Below, piece by piece: positions 36,315 to 47,904 of a stretch of 64,000 nt of DNA (the stretch's first letter is position 1; the number at the start of each line of letters is the position of its first letter). The position numbers were made by a program, and so were the translations under genes. Below the pieces are notes generated by a model that was not told the DNA's origin, ran no database searches, and saw only the letters and a list, made by a program, of their open reading frames with translations. Source of the stretch: Usnea hakonensis. Lineage: Eukaryota; Ascomycota; Lecanoromycetes; Lecanorales; Parmeliaceae. The stretch spans positions 1 to 64,000 of the forward strand of contig BLJB01000200.1 of the NCBI GenBank assembly GCA_013423325.1, in the 5' to 3' direction.

Positions 36315-36726
36315 ATGATGCCTGACTTGATGCGATGGCTTTTCTCAGCTCTATCCCGCGTGAGGCGATAGGTACCTAGGGGCTCAGCTCTCATAACTGA
36401 CGCCGTAAACCCTTACCATAATACCTAACACGATGCGATGGCTTTTCTCAGCTCTATCCCGCGTGAGGCGGTGGGTATCTGGGGGCTCAGCTCTCACAAC
36501 TGACGCCGTAAACCCTTACCATGATGCCTGACACGATGCGATGGCTTTTCTCAGCTCTATCCCGCGTAAGGCGGTGGGCACCTGGGGGCTCAGCTCTCAC
36601 AACTGACGCCGCAAACCCTTACCATGATGCCAAACACGATGCGATAGCTTTTCTCAGCTCTATCCCGCGTGAGGCGGTGGGCACCTGGGGGCTCAGCTCT
36701 CACAACTGACGCCGCAAACCCTTACC
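36315..36726. repeat. 103-bp x 4 minisatellite
   Basis: Four head-to-tail copies with an exact 103-bp period; the marker tgcgat(g/a)gctttt starts at 36,331, 36,434, 36,537 and 36,640. Each copy holds the cagctctatcccgcgt and ggggctcagctctca blocks and ends aacccttacc. Copies differ by scattered, mostly transition substitutions. The period is not divisible by three and the ORFs through it change frame, so it is non-coding. Confidence 0.9.
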
Positions 36727-37628
36727 GCTGGCCCCATTTCGACAATAAGAACATCCAAGTTGATATGCGCTACCGGGCCGGTGACCGTTGATGAGCAAGA
36801 GCCGGAGGACAAAAACGATGGGGCTGATTGATAAGCAGGCTATAGGTATGCGGTAAGACAGACTTCGCGTAGTCAGCAAATTACATACTGGTTCATCGCC
36901 AAAAACAGCCCTTAAAGGAGAACTCAGCCGTGTCTTCAAAGTTGGCAGAAAATCTTTGATCGGAGTTTACGATGACTCTGAAAGTGTTTTCCCATCCACG
37001 GTTTTACTTCTGCTACGATAATTGGCAGAGGTGCCTATATCAAATTTGCCCACGTGTAGTCTTTAATGGTATTCGCGAGCCGAGACCAAACCGCACATGT
37101 AGCGCTGTATTCAGACCTTGGAGTCTAATGGATTTGGCAGGAAAAACACACTTTTTAACGGACTTGCACAAGATAGCCATAACCAGCATCAGCCAAAGCG
37201 TGGTGTGGCTAAATGATGCCATAAAGGGCTGAAACACGTATCAGCTCCAAAATCTCTCTAGCCAGTAAAGTGAAACAGAAATGTCAACTATCTTACTTAA
37301 GCAGCATGATGTTCCAGATTTGATACACTTGCATTTTCCTACTGGCGCATTGTCCTATTCTAGGAGATAGGGCTAATTCAAATCCGTTTCTTTCACCATA
37401 ACACAAAAATGATTGAATGGTCAACGAGATTCTTTTGCACATGAAACAAAGGACCACAACTTACATTTTCCTATCGATGAATTCATTCTTCATTGTTTCA
37501 AGATCTAATTTTCTCAGCCATGCCTACTTTTTTTGGTTCTCTCCATTCTTTCGGCCTCTCTCCACGCAACATCATCACATCACTCTGTTCTCCTCGAATT
37601 CTCATAATCTCCAGTAACTTTGTTCACG
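36727..37628. other. Upstream region of the chitinase gene
   Basis: No gene recognised. The last 200 bp are pyrimidine-rich, consistent with a promoter/leader for the GH18 gene. Confidence 0.45.
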
Positions 37629-39011
37629 ATGTTCTTCCCTGTCTCTATTCTCGCACTCGGCACTATCAGCCTTCTTGCATCGGCCGGCCATGCAGAAGCT
37701 ACTAGCCAAGATTCGCAGAACCACAACTCTCGCAGGCAAGCTCCCGCCGGTTTTGTACAGGTTCCACTCGCTGAGCTGCAAATGCTGCAGTCCGAGTATA
37801 CCACCTTCCACGGATGGATGGCAGCTTACCTTTCCTCAGCAAACACTACGGATCTCAAGACCGCCCAGTTGAATCAAGACGTCCAAGCCTACGACATGTG
37901 GATCCAAATTTTTCTGGGCAAGTATGCTACTAGTAACAGTACCAGTGCTCCAGCAGCTGCACCCGCGTCTGCAGCAGCAACCAGCGCTCCATCCGTAGCG
38001 CCATCCGTAGCGCCATCCGTAGCGCCATCCGTGGCTCCATACGCCGTCATGGCAAATAGCAGTGCAAACACCACTTTCAACGCTCAGTCTTCCGGCAATC
38101 TTGCAGTCTACTACGGCCAATCTCCCGCTACGATCGATTACACTCTCGAGCAAATGTGTCAAGATAAAAACGTGGACATTGTCGTCCTTGCCTTCATGAC
38201 CACCTTCTTTGGCCCGGGAGGCCAGCCCGTCATCAATTTTGGACCAGCCACGGGAGGAGACCCCACGCTCGGAGCCAAGAAGATAAACGCCACTGGCCTA
38301 CTCGACTGCCCATTCCTAGCCAAAAACATCACCACCTGCCAAAGCCTGGGTAAAAAGGTCTTGCTGAGTCTCGGAGGGGCCACCGGAGTCACAAATTTCA
38401 CCAATGATGGCCAAGCCACCACTTTCGCCACTACCCTGTGGAATCTTTTCGGTGGCGGAATGACAGACTCCGATATGAGACCCTTTGGTAACGTCACGGT
38501 TGACGGTTTTGACGTCGACAACGAAGACCACAGCACCGACCACTACAACACCTTTGTCTCTGCCCTTCGCAACACCTTCTCAGGCGACAAGACCAAGCAG
38601 TACTACATATCCGGCGCGCCGCAGTGTCCTCGCCCCGACGCCTCCATCCCGCTGGGAGCAATGCAAACCATGGACTTTGTCTTTGTCCAATTCTACAACA
38701 ACGCCATGGCGGGATGCGACATCGGACAGCCGGGCTTCATCGACTCCCTCAAAGCCTGGTCTGGCGACTTGAGCGGCAACAGCACCGTTGTCGGAAAGGG
38801 GCCTAAGCTGTACATTGGGGCGCCGGCATGTGAAGCGTGTGCCGGGAAAGGGTATCTGGACCCTGCCAACATGACGAGTGTGATCAAGAGCGCGATGGGC
38901 GCTGGTCTTAACAACTTTGGCGGCGTGATGCTGTGGGATGGGTCGGAGGCGAAGAACAATACTGGGTCCCAGGGTGACTACTTGCAGGTTGTCAAGTCGG
39001 CTTTGTCATGA
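37629..39011 (+). CDS. Secreted GH18 chitinase (class III type)
   Basis: Intronless, 460 aa from ATG 37629. The signal peptide is about residues 1-24 (MFFPVSILALGTISLLASAG). A helical spacer of about 90 residues follows, then an Ala/Ser/Pro linker with repeated APSV units (about 121-138) encoded by 12-nt tandem repeats. The GH18 barrel begins with LAVYYGQSP, has KVLLSLGGATG and the catalytic DGFDVDNE (292-299, acid Glu299), and ends FGGVMLWDGSEA, as in class III chitinases. Several N-glycosylation sites are present. Likely roles are remodelling of the fungus's own wall or attack on chitin of other organisms. The N-terminal spacer is not part of the standard family and could be a wall-attachment region. 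Confidence 0.92.
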   Translation: MFFPVSILALGTISLLASAGHAEATSQDSQNHNSRRQAPAGFVQVPLAELQMLQSEYTTFHGWMAAYLSSANTTDLKTAQLNQDVQAYDMWIQIFLGKYATSNSTSAPAAAPASAAATSAPSVAPSVAPSVAPSVAPYAVMANSSANTTFNAQSSGNLAVYYGQSPATIDYTLEQMCQDKNVDIVVLAFMTTFFGPGGQPVINFGPATGGDPTLGAKKINATGLLDCPFLAKNITTCQSLGKKVLLSLGGATGVTNFTNDGQATTFATTLWNLFGGGMTDSDMRPFGNVTVDGFDVDNEDHSTDHYNTFVSALRNTFSGDKTKQYYISGAPQCPRPDASIPLGAMQTMDFVFVQFYNNAMAGCDIGQPGFIDSLKAWSGDLSGNSTVVGKGPKLYIGAPACEACAGKGYLDPANMTSVIKSAMGAGLNNFGGVMLWDGSEAKNNTGSQGDYLQVVKSALS

Positions 39012-40219
39012 TGATGATATGAGGGTCGCGGGAGGAGGTTGGGGATGCACGTCCTGGAGGTGCGCAGCTTGGAAGAGCTCTAATGACGAGTGCGGGCTCA
39101 CATTTGACTTTACTCTTTATTAATTTTGTAATGTACTTCAGACTTCCTTTCGAGATGATTCTATGAATCTATTAAATGAGTGCTACCAACCGTCCTCGTG
39201 TTTGCATCAAGTCACCTACTTTCCTCAGCCTGAGATGCATGACTGTTCTCTCAACCTCTCTTGTCACCGACTGAGGTAAGGCAGAAGTTTCAAAGCATGT
39301 ATTCTACCATCAGCGAGGCAGCGCACGTGTTTATCCACTACATCAAACGATATCGCCAAATGCTGTTCACCATCCATCAGTAAACATAGACGTATATGTA
39401 AAAGAGTCCTCTCTGCTGTTTCATGAGCTAGTGTTGAGAGCTACGGTGCTTTTCGGGTGATCAGAAAGTTATTCGAATTAGATGTACTACCTGTCAGCAC
39501 ATGAACAACTTGATGTCATAGCCAGAGGGTTCACATGGTATCTCTACATTTCAATACCTGCCTCTAGGTAGCTCGTCAATCAACGCTTGCTCATAATACC
39601 CAACAAGAACTGATACATAAGACAATTGGGCAAGCTAGTTCGACTACGTAAATTAAGGGTTAAATTGTTAAAGCGGGGCGCTGGTTGTTACTCGTCGTAC
39701 TCGGCAGGTGGGAGTGACGAGAAAGGAAAGTGTTAAAAGAACAAAGTGTTAAGTACGTAAGGTAAGGTAAGCACTTATGTCTCATAACGAGGCTTAGCGC
39801 CAAGATATTCAGTGAATGTTCAGCCTAAGCTGATCTAGTCTTCTGATTGGATATCATTTCGCGCTAAGAATGACGCTAATCCGGGAGATCGGCAGTTGCC
39901 GGAAGGTTTACGGAGAGTTGTCACTAACATAAAATAATAACGAGGCAAATTTGCGATCCATCTTTTTCTTCTTCCTTTTTCCATCAACTTCCAAACTTCT
40001 TCATCCACATTTCCAACTCATGAGCCTTCATCATACTTGATCAATACCATCATTCCATCACCTTCCACCTCTTCTCTTTACTTTCTCTAACACTCAAGTC
40101 AACTACATGCACACTTACGCGTCTTGTTTGTCCCCTTAACGCGCGTCGACTCGGGCACATCAAGTCGGCTGACAAACTCTTCACTTTACCTCACGCAAGC
40201 TTCATCAATATCTTCTGAG
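39012..40219. other. Intergenic with pyrimidine-rich leader
   Basis: No gene seen. The final about 170 bp (from 39,955) are C/T-rich (for example ttcttcttcctttttcc), suggesting the core promoter and 5' UTR of the next gene. Confidence 0.5.
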
Positions 40220-42705
40220 ATGGACATGAGTTTCCGTGCTGGCAGTGTCGAGCCTGATGAATCTTTCTCCCCGCCCCTAGTGCGAGACAATCCAGAACTT
40301 GGAAATAAGTCACCATATGCTACCGGTCAGCTTGTAAATCCATTCAAGTGGGACGTATCAACCAACTCTGCTGATTCAGATGACCCCACATCGTCGAGCT
40401 CATCAAGTGGCGGACCCGACACTGACATGAACCGCGATAACTGCGAAAGAGTATTAGAACAATGGCGTTTAATCAGACTTGCCGATAAGAACAAGCCTAA
40501 GAAGAAAAAAGTAGTTTGCCTTGAGTTGAGACTTCAAAAAGAAGCTGACAGGTCATAACAGATCTACCCCTACCATGCAGTATATACTGCCCCACTCGGG
40601 AGAAATTACTCCAAGTTTTACGAGGCTTTCAGGCAGGGTCTCCGCAGCCCGCCTACTAACCAAAATATTGCCCCCACAGTCCCGGCAAAGCGTTCAGCGA
40701 CGTCCTCTGACCATCCGGCCAAAAGGTTAAGGCAAGAGAACGTAGCCTCCCTTCAGCCTGCAGGTCAGGACCAGGCTCGTACGACCCCAGCTAAGCGAGC
40801 GGCTACCACCAATATAGAACCAGCCAGTAAGCGATCAAAAGTGGTCACCCTCCGACATCCAGCCAGAGACGAAAATGGTAGGATCCCAACTCAAGTACCA
40901 GCCGCCCCCATTCCAAAAGCATCTTCGGGGCCGAAGCCAAAAGGCGTTGCCTCATCATTGCAAGTGGCTAGTGAGTCACCTGTGACACCAAGGCCGAGAT
41001 CTGAAGCAAAAGGTAAATCTCCTAGCGTGATGATCCCCACAACAATCTCAAAGAGCCCAGAAATTTTGAGATTTTCTCTTTCGGTGACGAAGTTGCTAAT
41101 CGTGCCCTTTCGAACAGACCAGCCTTCCAGGCGGAAAGGCGTAGGTCTTTATGCGGGGAATTGGGAATACGCGACCGACGAGGAGAAGGTACCGGAATAT
41201 TTGAGTGTTGTGCAAAACACTGCGGGCTCCGAAGGGCGAACTACTCGTCGTGCATACGCCAAACTGACGTCAAGAGCTCCCGCGGGAGATTCCAGCAACT
41301 ATGTCGACCTTTCTCCAGGGAACGAGGTCCGAAAGTCGGGCCGAGCACGCAATGCCGTGGATTATTCCAGACTCTCTCGCTCCGAGAACAACGCTCATGA
41401 GATTGCCACCCCGCGGCAAAATGATGAAGATCTCAATCTGCCTGCAGAAGGAAACTCATCCAATTCATCCGCTTCGTCGACTTCGAACAGATCTACGTCA
41501 ATGGCCGATCATCCCAGCAGGTCAACATCTACATCCACTGCAGTGAACACCGAGCAGCCGGAAAGACCAAACTTATCGTGGAATTCCATCGTATACGGCA
41601 TCCTCGCAAGTGCCGGGAAGCCTTTGACATTCCATGAGCTCGTTGCACGTATCAAAGAAAGGTACCCGTATTTCAAAAATTCATCACAGGTTTCAATATT
41701 GAAGTCCGGTCCCAAAAATCCTCTTTACTTCCATGAGGCTTTCTGCAAAGGGGACATTGTCAATGGAATGCAGACTTGGACGCTGAAGCCTGGAGAATTT
41801 GTAGATAAGAAGACCGGTGAGGTGATGACACCTCAACCGCGACCACCAGGCTCCTCTTCCAGGCCTGCGGATCAAGCGCGTGAGGTGGAAGATGACAGTC
41901 CTAGCAAATCTACATCGAAGCCGTCTCCAGCTTCAAATCCTCGTTCCAGCAATCCCCGTTTCGGGCGGGAGATTTTGAATTCTCCTGAGATACCAGACTC
42001 ACAGGAAATCAAAGCTAGTACACCCGCTCCCCAGGAAACGGACATCCCCGTTGCTACAGAGCAGCCATTGTATTCGGAAGAGACCACAGAGGTGCAAGAG
42101 ATTGCCAGTACAGCAGACGATACGCCAATGAATGCAGCTGTCGCAACGAATTTGCCAGATCAATCATCGCAGCCACGTTACCCTTGGGCAACCACGAGCT
42201 TCAACCCGATTAACGCCACACCAGCCAGACTATTTACGGCAGCTAGTGCAACATTCCACAGTGTACAGAATTCGATCCGCGCCACCGACGACGCGGTATC
42301 AGCAACAGCAGCTCAATCATCTAGTACTGCTCAAGGTCAACAGCCTTCTGCAGCATCCTTCTCGTCATCTGTTGGTGACCGTGAGCAGAACGGTAATTCC
42401 ACCACACCCCAGACTGCGTCAACGTCACTTCCACTAGCGCATGCAGTATCAACAGCAACTGCACCCACAACAACCGGAGACCGCCCCGCCACGCCTCAGT
42501 CTGCATCCACTCCAAGCGTGTCCTCGCTTCCTGTGACGTCCATACCGTGCACCCAGCTGTATGTCACCTTTCTGAAGTCCTTTTGGAAGACCCACGTATA
42601 TAAATAATCACCCAAACTGACTAAACCAGCAGTGACGGGTTCCTGCCAGACGGCAAAGCCGGCGCCAAGGAAATCACACACAAGCAGTCACAGGGATGGG
42701 AGTAA
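40220..42705 (+). CDS. Large protein with a forkhead-like winged-helix domain
   Basis: Model: 40220-40510, 40562-42558, 42633-42705 (786 aa). Intron 1 (51 nt) has donor GTAGTT and branch CTGAC. Intron 2 has donor GTATGT and branch CTGAC, with a cag-cag tandem acceptor at 42,627-42,632, so one residue may be optional. Most of the chain is Ser/Thr/Pro/Gln-rich and likely disordered, with basic patches (PKKKK, AKRLRQE). One folded segment at about residues 432-517 looks like a winged helix: LSWNSIVYGILASAGKPLT, then ELVARIKERYPYF, and a wing-like F...GMQTWTLKPGEF. This resembles forkhead (FKH) or HARE-HTH domains but lacks the full FKH helix-3 signature. Probably a nuclear DNA-binding regulator. 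Start is the first in-frame ATG (a second lies 6 nt on). Confidence 0.65.
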
Positions 42706-44061
42706 TCCATCGGCCAAGCTCCCCGAATCTTCTCGGTATACGTGATTTATACATCAAAGGGTCCAAATGAGACTGGTGAGCTGACACAAATTGCGTTGGT
42801 GGAATTTGGGGTTTCGAGACTGGTGTTGTATTGATAGCAAAGGAGCGCAAAGTAAATGAGCGCAGGCAAATAGCATAGATTGAGCGGAAAATAAAACTAA
42901 GAATCAAAAATAGTACATCATCCCCGTCAAAGCAATGCAAAACAACCAAACCAAGCTAGAGCAAACTATCCTTGCTAGAAAAATGCTCTTCTCTTGCTCG
43001 CCCCATCTCCACTCCTCATAACAGCTCCCTTAAACTCCAACAACCATAACATCACCTACCCCACCATACCCCCACTCCCTCCAAACCCCATCCATCCATC
43101 ACATCTCCATCACACGCCCAATCCCATCAACCCCCCTCCATCGCCCCCGCTTTCTAAAAGCCCTAATCAGCGCCGTACCTACCAAAACCCCCCCTCCACA
43201 CCTTTCCCTCCCTCCTTAACAGAATCCAACGCAGCTCCATCCTCCCCTATTTATTCTAAAAGGAAAGGTCAGTTTTAATTAGTCTATTAACCACTGCCGC
43301 ATAGCTATCTGATAGAATGAATGGAAAGCGCTTTGCTAAGCGTCACGCGGTAAAGCTTTGACTACTGCGTTGTATCTAAATTTCCCAGACCTTAGGTCTA
43401 AGGTTATTTACTCGTCTACTTACTTACTTACTGACTCACTCACTCACTCACTCACTCACTCACTCACTGACTCATATTCAAGAGTTAGATAGCTAAAAGG
43501 TGTTGTTAGTGCGGATTCGGTGCTGATTTCTGGGGTTTTGGGGGGGGGGGTGGGGGTTGTGGAGATAGGTAGATAGAGGAGAGGAGTGGGCTGGGTGGAA
43601 TGGGTTATCCGAGGAGAAAAGCTGGAGAGGAGCTGGAGATGGAGGAGGGCTACGGGGGGGTTGAAGGGAGAAGCTGAGTGAGATAGTGGAAGGCAGTGTG
43701 CTGGGGTAGGGGAGAAGGGTATGAGCAAAGCTACTCCAACGCCCGAAGCACTCCTCTCTAAAACCATCCAACAGCACTCCACTACATTTCCCCCCTCCTC
43801 CTCCTCCCCCCCCTCCCCCCCCCATCCCATCCGTCACCCACACAAGCAGCTTCCATCACAAGCGCAAAGAAAGAAAGTGTCAGATATATTGCATAGATAA
43901 AGTAAGATAGTCCAGCGAGGTTGGTTTTTAATAAACCCTTCTATCCTGTTCTTTTTCTATTCTTTTTAGAAGAGAAGAATCGAATAAAAGAGGTGGGGGA
44001 TGGGAAGAGGTGCGGAGCGGGAGGGATGGGGAGGGGAGGGGGGAGGGGAGGGGATTATTGT

Positions 44062-44129
<68 letters not shown>
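44062..44129. repeat. 68-nt poly-G run
   Basis: An uninterrupted run of 68 G bases inside a G/A-rich block. It may be real (G-quadruplex-forming) or a length artefact of sequencing or assembly. Confidence 0.85.
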
Positions 44130-44130
<1 letters not shown>

Positions 44131-44880
44131 GTGTTGGGGTGGTGAGGGTGCTGAGAGGGGAGGGGAGGGGAGGGGAAAGAGGTAGGGGAAAGAGAGAGGG
44201 GAAGATGGATGAAAAAGGGTGATGAGAGGCGGCGCATCTGCATCATTAGCGTATCGTGTTATTAAGGCTATAATTCCGGCTGATTTGATACTTGCTGATA
44301 CGATACGAGACATTAAACATCTCTTCGCTGTGAACATATTAACGTTATTCGACGGGAACGTACGCGCAACGCCGATCCAACAATCCAATAGACGCGAGCT
44401 TCCTCAGAAACCCCGCACACAATCCCCCTCACAGCGCCAAAAATTCACCAAACTCAAGCTATGTACGAGACTCTAAACAAGCGTTTCCCCATACGCAACA
44501 AGCCTCGAGGGAGGGAGGGAGGGAGGGAGGGATGCGGTGCGGTACCTCGCTGGAGAGAAACGGTTATATTAAACACAGTATCTGGCGCATCGACGCACTA
44601 CTCTAGCCAGTCCCTTCCACAGACCATATCCCCCCCCCCACCCCCCAACCAACCAATTCCCCACAGCCCATCCCATCCCAAACCCCAAACCAAAAACGCT
44701 CCAACCCCCCCGCTCTATCCTCCCCCCCCAAAAAAAGCCATCACCACCATCCCTCCAACCGCCATAATCTCTCCTCTCGTACCCGAGCGAGCGCAGCACA
44801 CACCTCTCTGCGCGATCTCGTATACTTTGCTAGTTGAGTTGTCTATTAGCGGATTAGTTAGGGTGGCAGATGGGTACTAT

Positions 44881-44950
44881 GGGGGGGGGGGGGGGTTTGG
44901 GGGGTTTGGGGGGGGGGGGGGGGGGGGGGGGGGGGTTTAGGGGGTTTAGG
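44881..44950. repeat. G runs separated by TTT/TTTA
   Basis: G15-TTT-G6-TTT-G28-TTTA-G5-TTTA-GG. The spacing is suited to G-quadruplexes and superficially telomere-like, but too irregular and short to be a telomere array. Confidence 0.7.
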
Positions 44951-46328
44951 TGGGAGATAGGGGGGGAGGGGGGAGGAGAGGGAAGAGCACAGACTCGCAA
45001 GAACCATACCCATAACAATTCCACCTTATCAACATAAATAGCAGGCCACCATTTCCGATTCCCATGAATTCCAACAGCGCAAGCGCCCAAATCTCCAGCG
45101 TCATTTGAAGCTTTATTAGTATACTAGTTACGTCCTACATCAGAGGAGTCTCGCAAGACCGGATCCTATACTAAATTTAAGCTCCCCGGTGGCTGTTTTG
45201 AGGGATAGGTTTGCCCGAGTCATGACTCGTCTATCAATCTGTGCCCATCTAGCCGCCGGCCTCTCACCTCCCCACCCCCCTTATTTCACGCCCTTCCTAT
45301 CCTCCAATCTTTTCTCGTGTTTAGAAAACGGGAGTGGGAAAAGAGGGGAGAAGAGGGGAGGGGAGGGATACTGCTCCACCATTTATTTTCTCTTTTATAA
45401 ATCTCAGTTGTGAAGAAGAGAGGTGGTGTCTAGGATTTACTGGTGAGAGAAGGGAGGGGAGTAGATGTTGGAGGGGAGGAGATGTAGGGTACCAACACCA
45501 ACAAATCGAAACCCCCATCCCCCTCCCTCCCCCCCATCTCATTACCCCCAAAATCCAAACCACTCCCATCCCTTCTCCTCACCCACATACACCACCATCC
45601 CCCCTTCCCTCTAACCCTCTAACCGCGACCCACCTACCCAATGCACTTTCTATTTTTTCCCGCTTTGTGCTTTTTCTTAGGGCGAATAATTAGGGTTGTC
45701 TCGAAGTGTGCGATTTATTAAAGTAGAGAGAGGTGGGAACCCACTCCCTCCCCTCTCCTCACCAACACCAACACCCTCATCCCCCTCCTCTTTCAATCTT
45801 TATCTAATCTAAACGCCCAACGGCAGCAGTAGGACGAACGTGACGGCATACATTATACTAGGGAAATAATATAATCTGGGCTGAGGGCTGGGGTGGGGTG
45901 GTGGGGTGGTGGAGCTTTAGGGGAGGGGAAGCCGGGGAGCTGGGGAGCTGGGGAGGTTTATTGTTTTCTTTCTTATCAGTAGGCCGGGAGAGAGAGAGAG
46001 AGGTGGGGCCGTAGAGTATGAAAAAGAGAGAGAGCGAGTGCGGGGATAGCGGCCGTTATGCAGAAACGATGGCGGGGGCATTCGATGATGCAAGCAACAG
46101 GAAGACGAAATTCTCAGAGCTAGCTCTCTCTGTACATCTTACTCGGTGCCATGTGCAACCACCCTACTTGGTCTGAATTAAGAGTACATTAGATTGTCGC
46201 CACTCATCTAGAATGGCGGGGAAACGGCCGTGAGTCGTAACTCTATGCCGACGAACCTGCTCTGACGGACCCGCGTCTCCCATCTCACCCCCTCCTCATC
46301 ATGTTGCCATCATATCCTCCACCATTCC

Positions 46329-47904
46329 CTACGACGACAGCGAACCCCCCTCGGTATCCCTCTCCCTTTCTCTCTGCTCCAATTCAATCTCATCCTTCAT
46401 ATCCCCCCTGCGACCCTCATGCGCATCTGATTTGGCCCACGCTCTTATATCCTGCTGCGGCGTCAGCCCCCGACTCGCCTGTGTCTGGCGGCTGTAGGAT
46501 AAAGTGCGGGTATTTTCTTTCTTCGTTCCCGGATCGGACGCCACCGCCGATAGGCCCAGCAGCGTGTCATCCGAAGGCGTTTTGCTGGGTCGGGGCCAGA
46601 CGCGCTCAAAGGCTTCCGGGTCGATTCGGCTGTGGCCTAGCGATTGGGGCTCGATGACAAAGTGTTTCCAGTGGTTGGGTCGGAGCCATTTGAAGAAGGG
46701 GCCGAGGGTGGGCATGCAGGCGGCGATGAGCGCAAAGTAGTGCTCGATGCAGCTGGGGTGGGAAAGACTGTTAGATGGGCTTCTTGCGAGGGAGGGGGAC
46801 GTGACTGACAACATGGTTACTACTTTGTACTGTGCGTAGGTGGCATCAGTCGTTGTTCGTGACTGGACGGCGAAAGCCACACGGATTGCGCAGGCTATCG
46901 AGGCCCTATGATAGGAATCAGTATCAAAGTCATGTGCTACTCTACTTTGAATGCAGCTACTCGGCACTCACACCAATCCAGCCAAGAAGACGAATAGCAA
47001 GTATATCCTCTGCGGCCATGATATTCGTAGCTTTACCACCATCGGTATGGGAAATGCGAGTATGATGGCATCGGCAACGAGATCGAGGCCTCCAATCGCA
47101 AATACAAGCTTGCCGTAGGCGAAACAATTCATCGTCACCGTGATATCCCACTGTCGGTTCCGGACGTTGCAAAGGCCAATGACGGTCGAGAAGGCGACCC
47201 AGTAATAGATGGTGCAGTAGGCCATGAGAGCGTATATAATGTACCGCAGCTTCGCTTGCAGCTGGAAAACTCGGAGGTAGAAAAAAAGGATGGATATCTT
47301 GACGAAGTAGTAGGACGCTGGGCAGGCGGCAAAGGTCGCCATTATCCACTGACGGTAAAGTTAGCGACTTGAGACTTGCTGGATTTCGAGATTCATGCAC
47401 GGACCCAAAGATAATGCGGAGAGTACATATTCAAGGGCACATCCCATATATGCTTCCCTAAACCCCAATGTGTGGCTAGTCCACAAGTATCAGCATCAAT
47501 TGGCGTTCGCAGGCAGGCGGGTCGACAGGTATGACTGACTCTCAATCACAAAAGAGCCAAAAATGGCCGTCCCGACCTAGATACTAATCAACTTTATGTC
47601 ACTCCTTTCCCGCAGTCTCTACATACAAATGCCATGAGTATAGTGTCTTTTACACGTCAGCCGATGAGATCATATCAGGACACTTGTGAGGGAAAGAGCG
47701 CATACAATCATCCCAGCCCAATCTCCAATCCGTCAACAACGTCCGGGACACAATCCGCGCGCCCACGATCAGCGTGGACACAACAAGCAAGATGACATTG
47801 CAAGCAATCAGATTGGGCGCATAATTAGTCGGGTCGATATAGTTGGAGTTGACACCTGGTGGTGGTTGGCCAGCCGGCGGTATTCGCAATATCTTTCCAT
47901 CCAT
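46329..47904 (-). CDS. SAT4 / fungal rhodopsin-domain integral membrane protein
   Basis: Seven minus-strand exons: 47904-47706, 47646-47627, 47576-47540, 47475-47405, 47348-46972, 46905-46810, 46752-46329 (407 aa). The six introns are 50-64 nt, and the exon sum is exactly divisible by three. Exon 2 is only 20 nt; it supplies the YTILMAF of the conserved GWDDY motif. Further hallmarks are GLGKHIWDV, KISILFFYLRVF, a glycine/proline-type LVADAIILAFPIPMV helix, LAGLVASIACAIRV and IEHYFALIAACMPTL. These give seven membrane spans and a long cytosolic C-terminal tail ending in a Glu/Arg-rich segment. The family (Pfam fungal rhodopsin) is large in Pezizomycotina; some members carry CFEM domains and act as surface receptors. 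This one has no CFEM. Function unknown. Confidence 0.87.

Larger units (their letters stand above)
42706..46328. other. Low-complexity tract of alternating C-rich and G-rich blocks
   Basis: No gene recognised in 3.6 kb. C-rich blocks on the plus strand (about 43,000-43,210; 43,795-43,825; 44,630-44,760; 45,250-45,300; 45,510-45,640) are each followed by a G-rich block (about 43,540-43,730; 43,990-44,220; 44,880-44,990; 45,340-45,480; 45,890-45,960). ORFs here are Pro- or Gly-rich artefacts of composition. Simple repeats include (CACT)n at 43,430-43,474 and (GGGA)n at 44,507-44,531. Confidence 0.7.

Noticed and set aside
36521..36709. ORF through the minisatellite
   Set aside because: The 103-bp period shifts frame in each copy; the ORF is accidental.
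36315..36726. CRISPR-like array
   Set aside because: Repeats are contiguous 103-bp tandem units without spacers, in a fungal genome; this is a minisatellite.
43456..43843. Pro/Gly-rich ORFs in the C/G block tract, also around 43,920-44,940
   Set aside because: They arise from homopolymer and purine/pyrimidine runs, exist on both strands, and have no start context, introns or domain.
44881..44950. Telomere array
   Set aside because: G-run lengths vary from 5 to 28 and only two TTTA units occur; no regular TTAGGG repeat.
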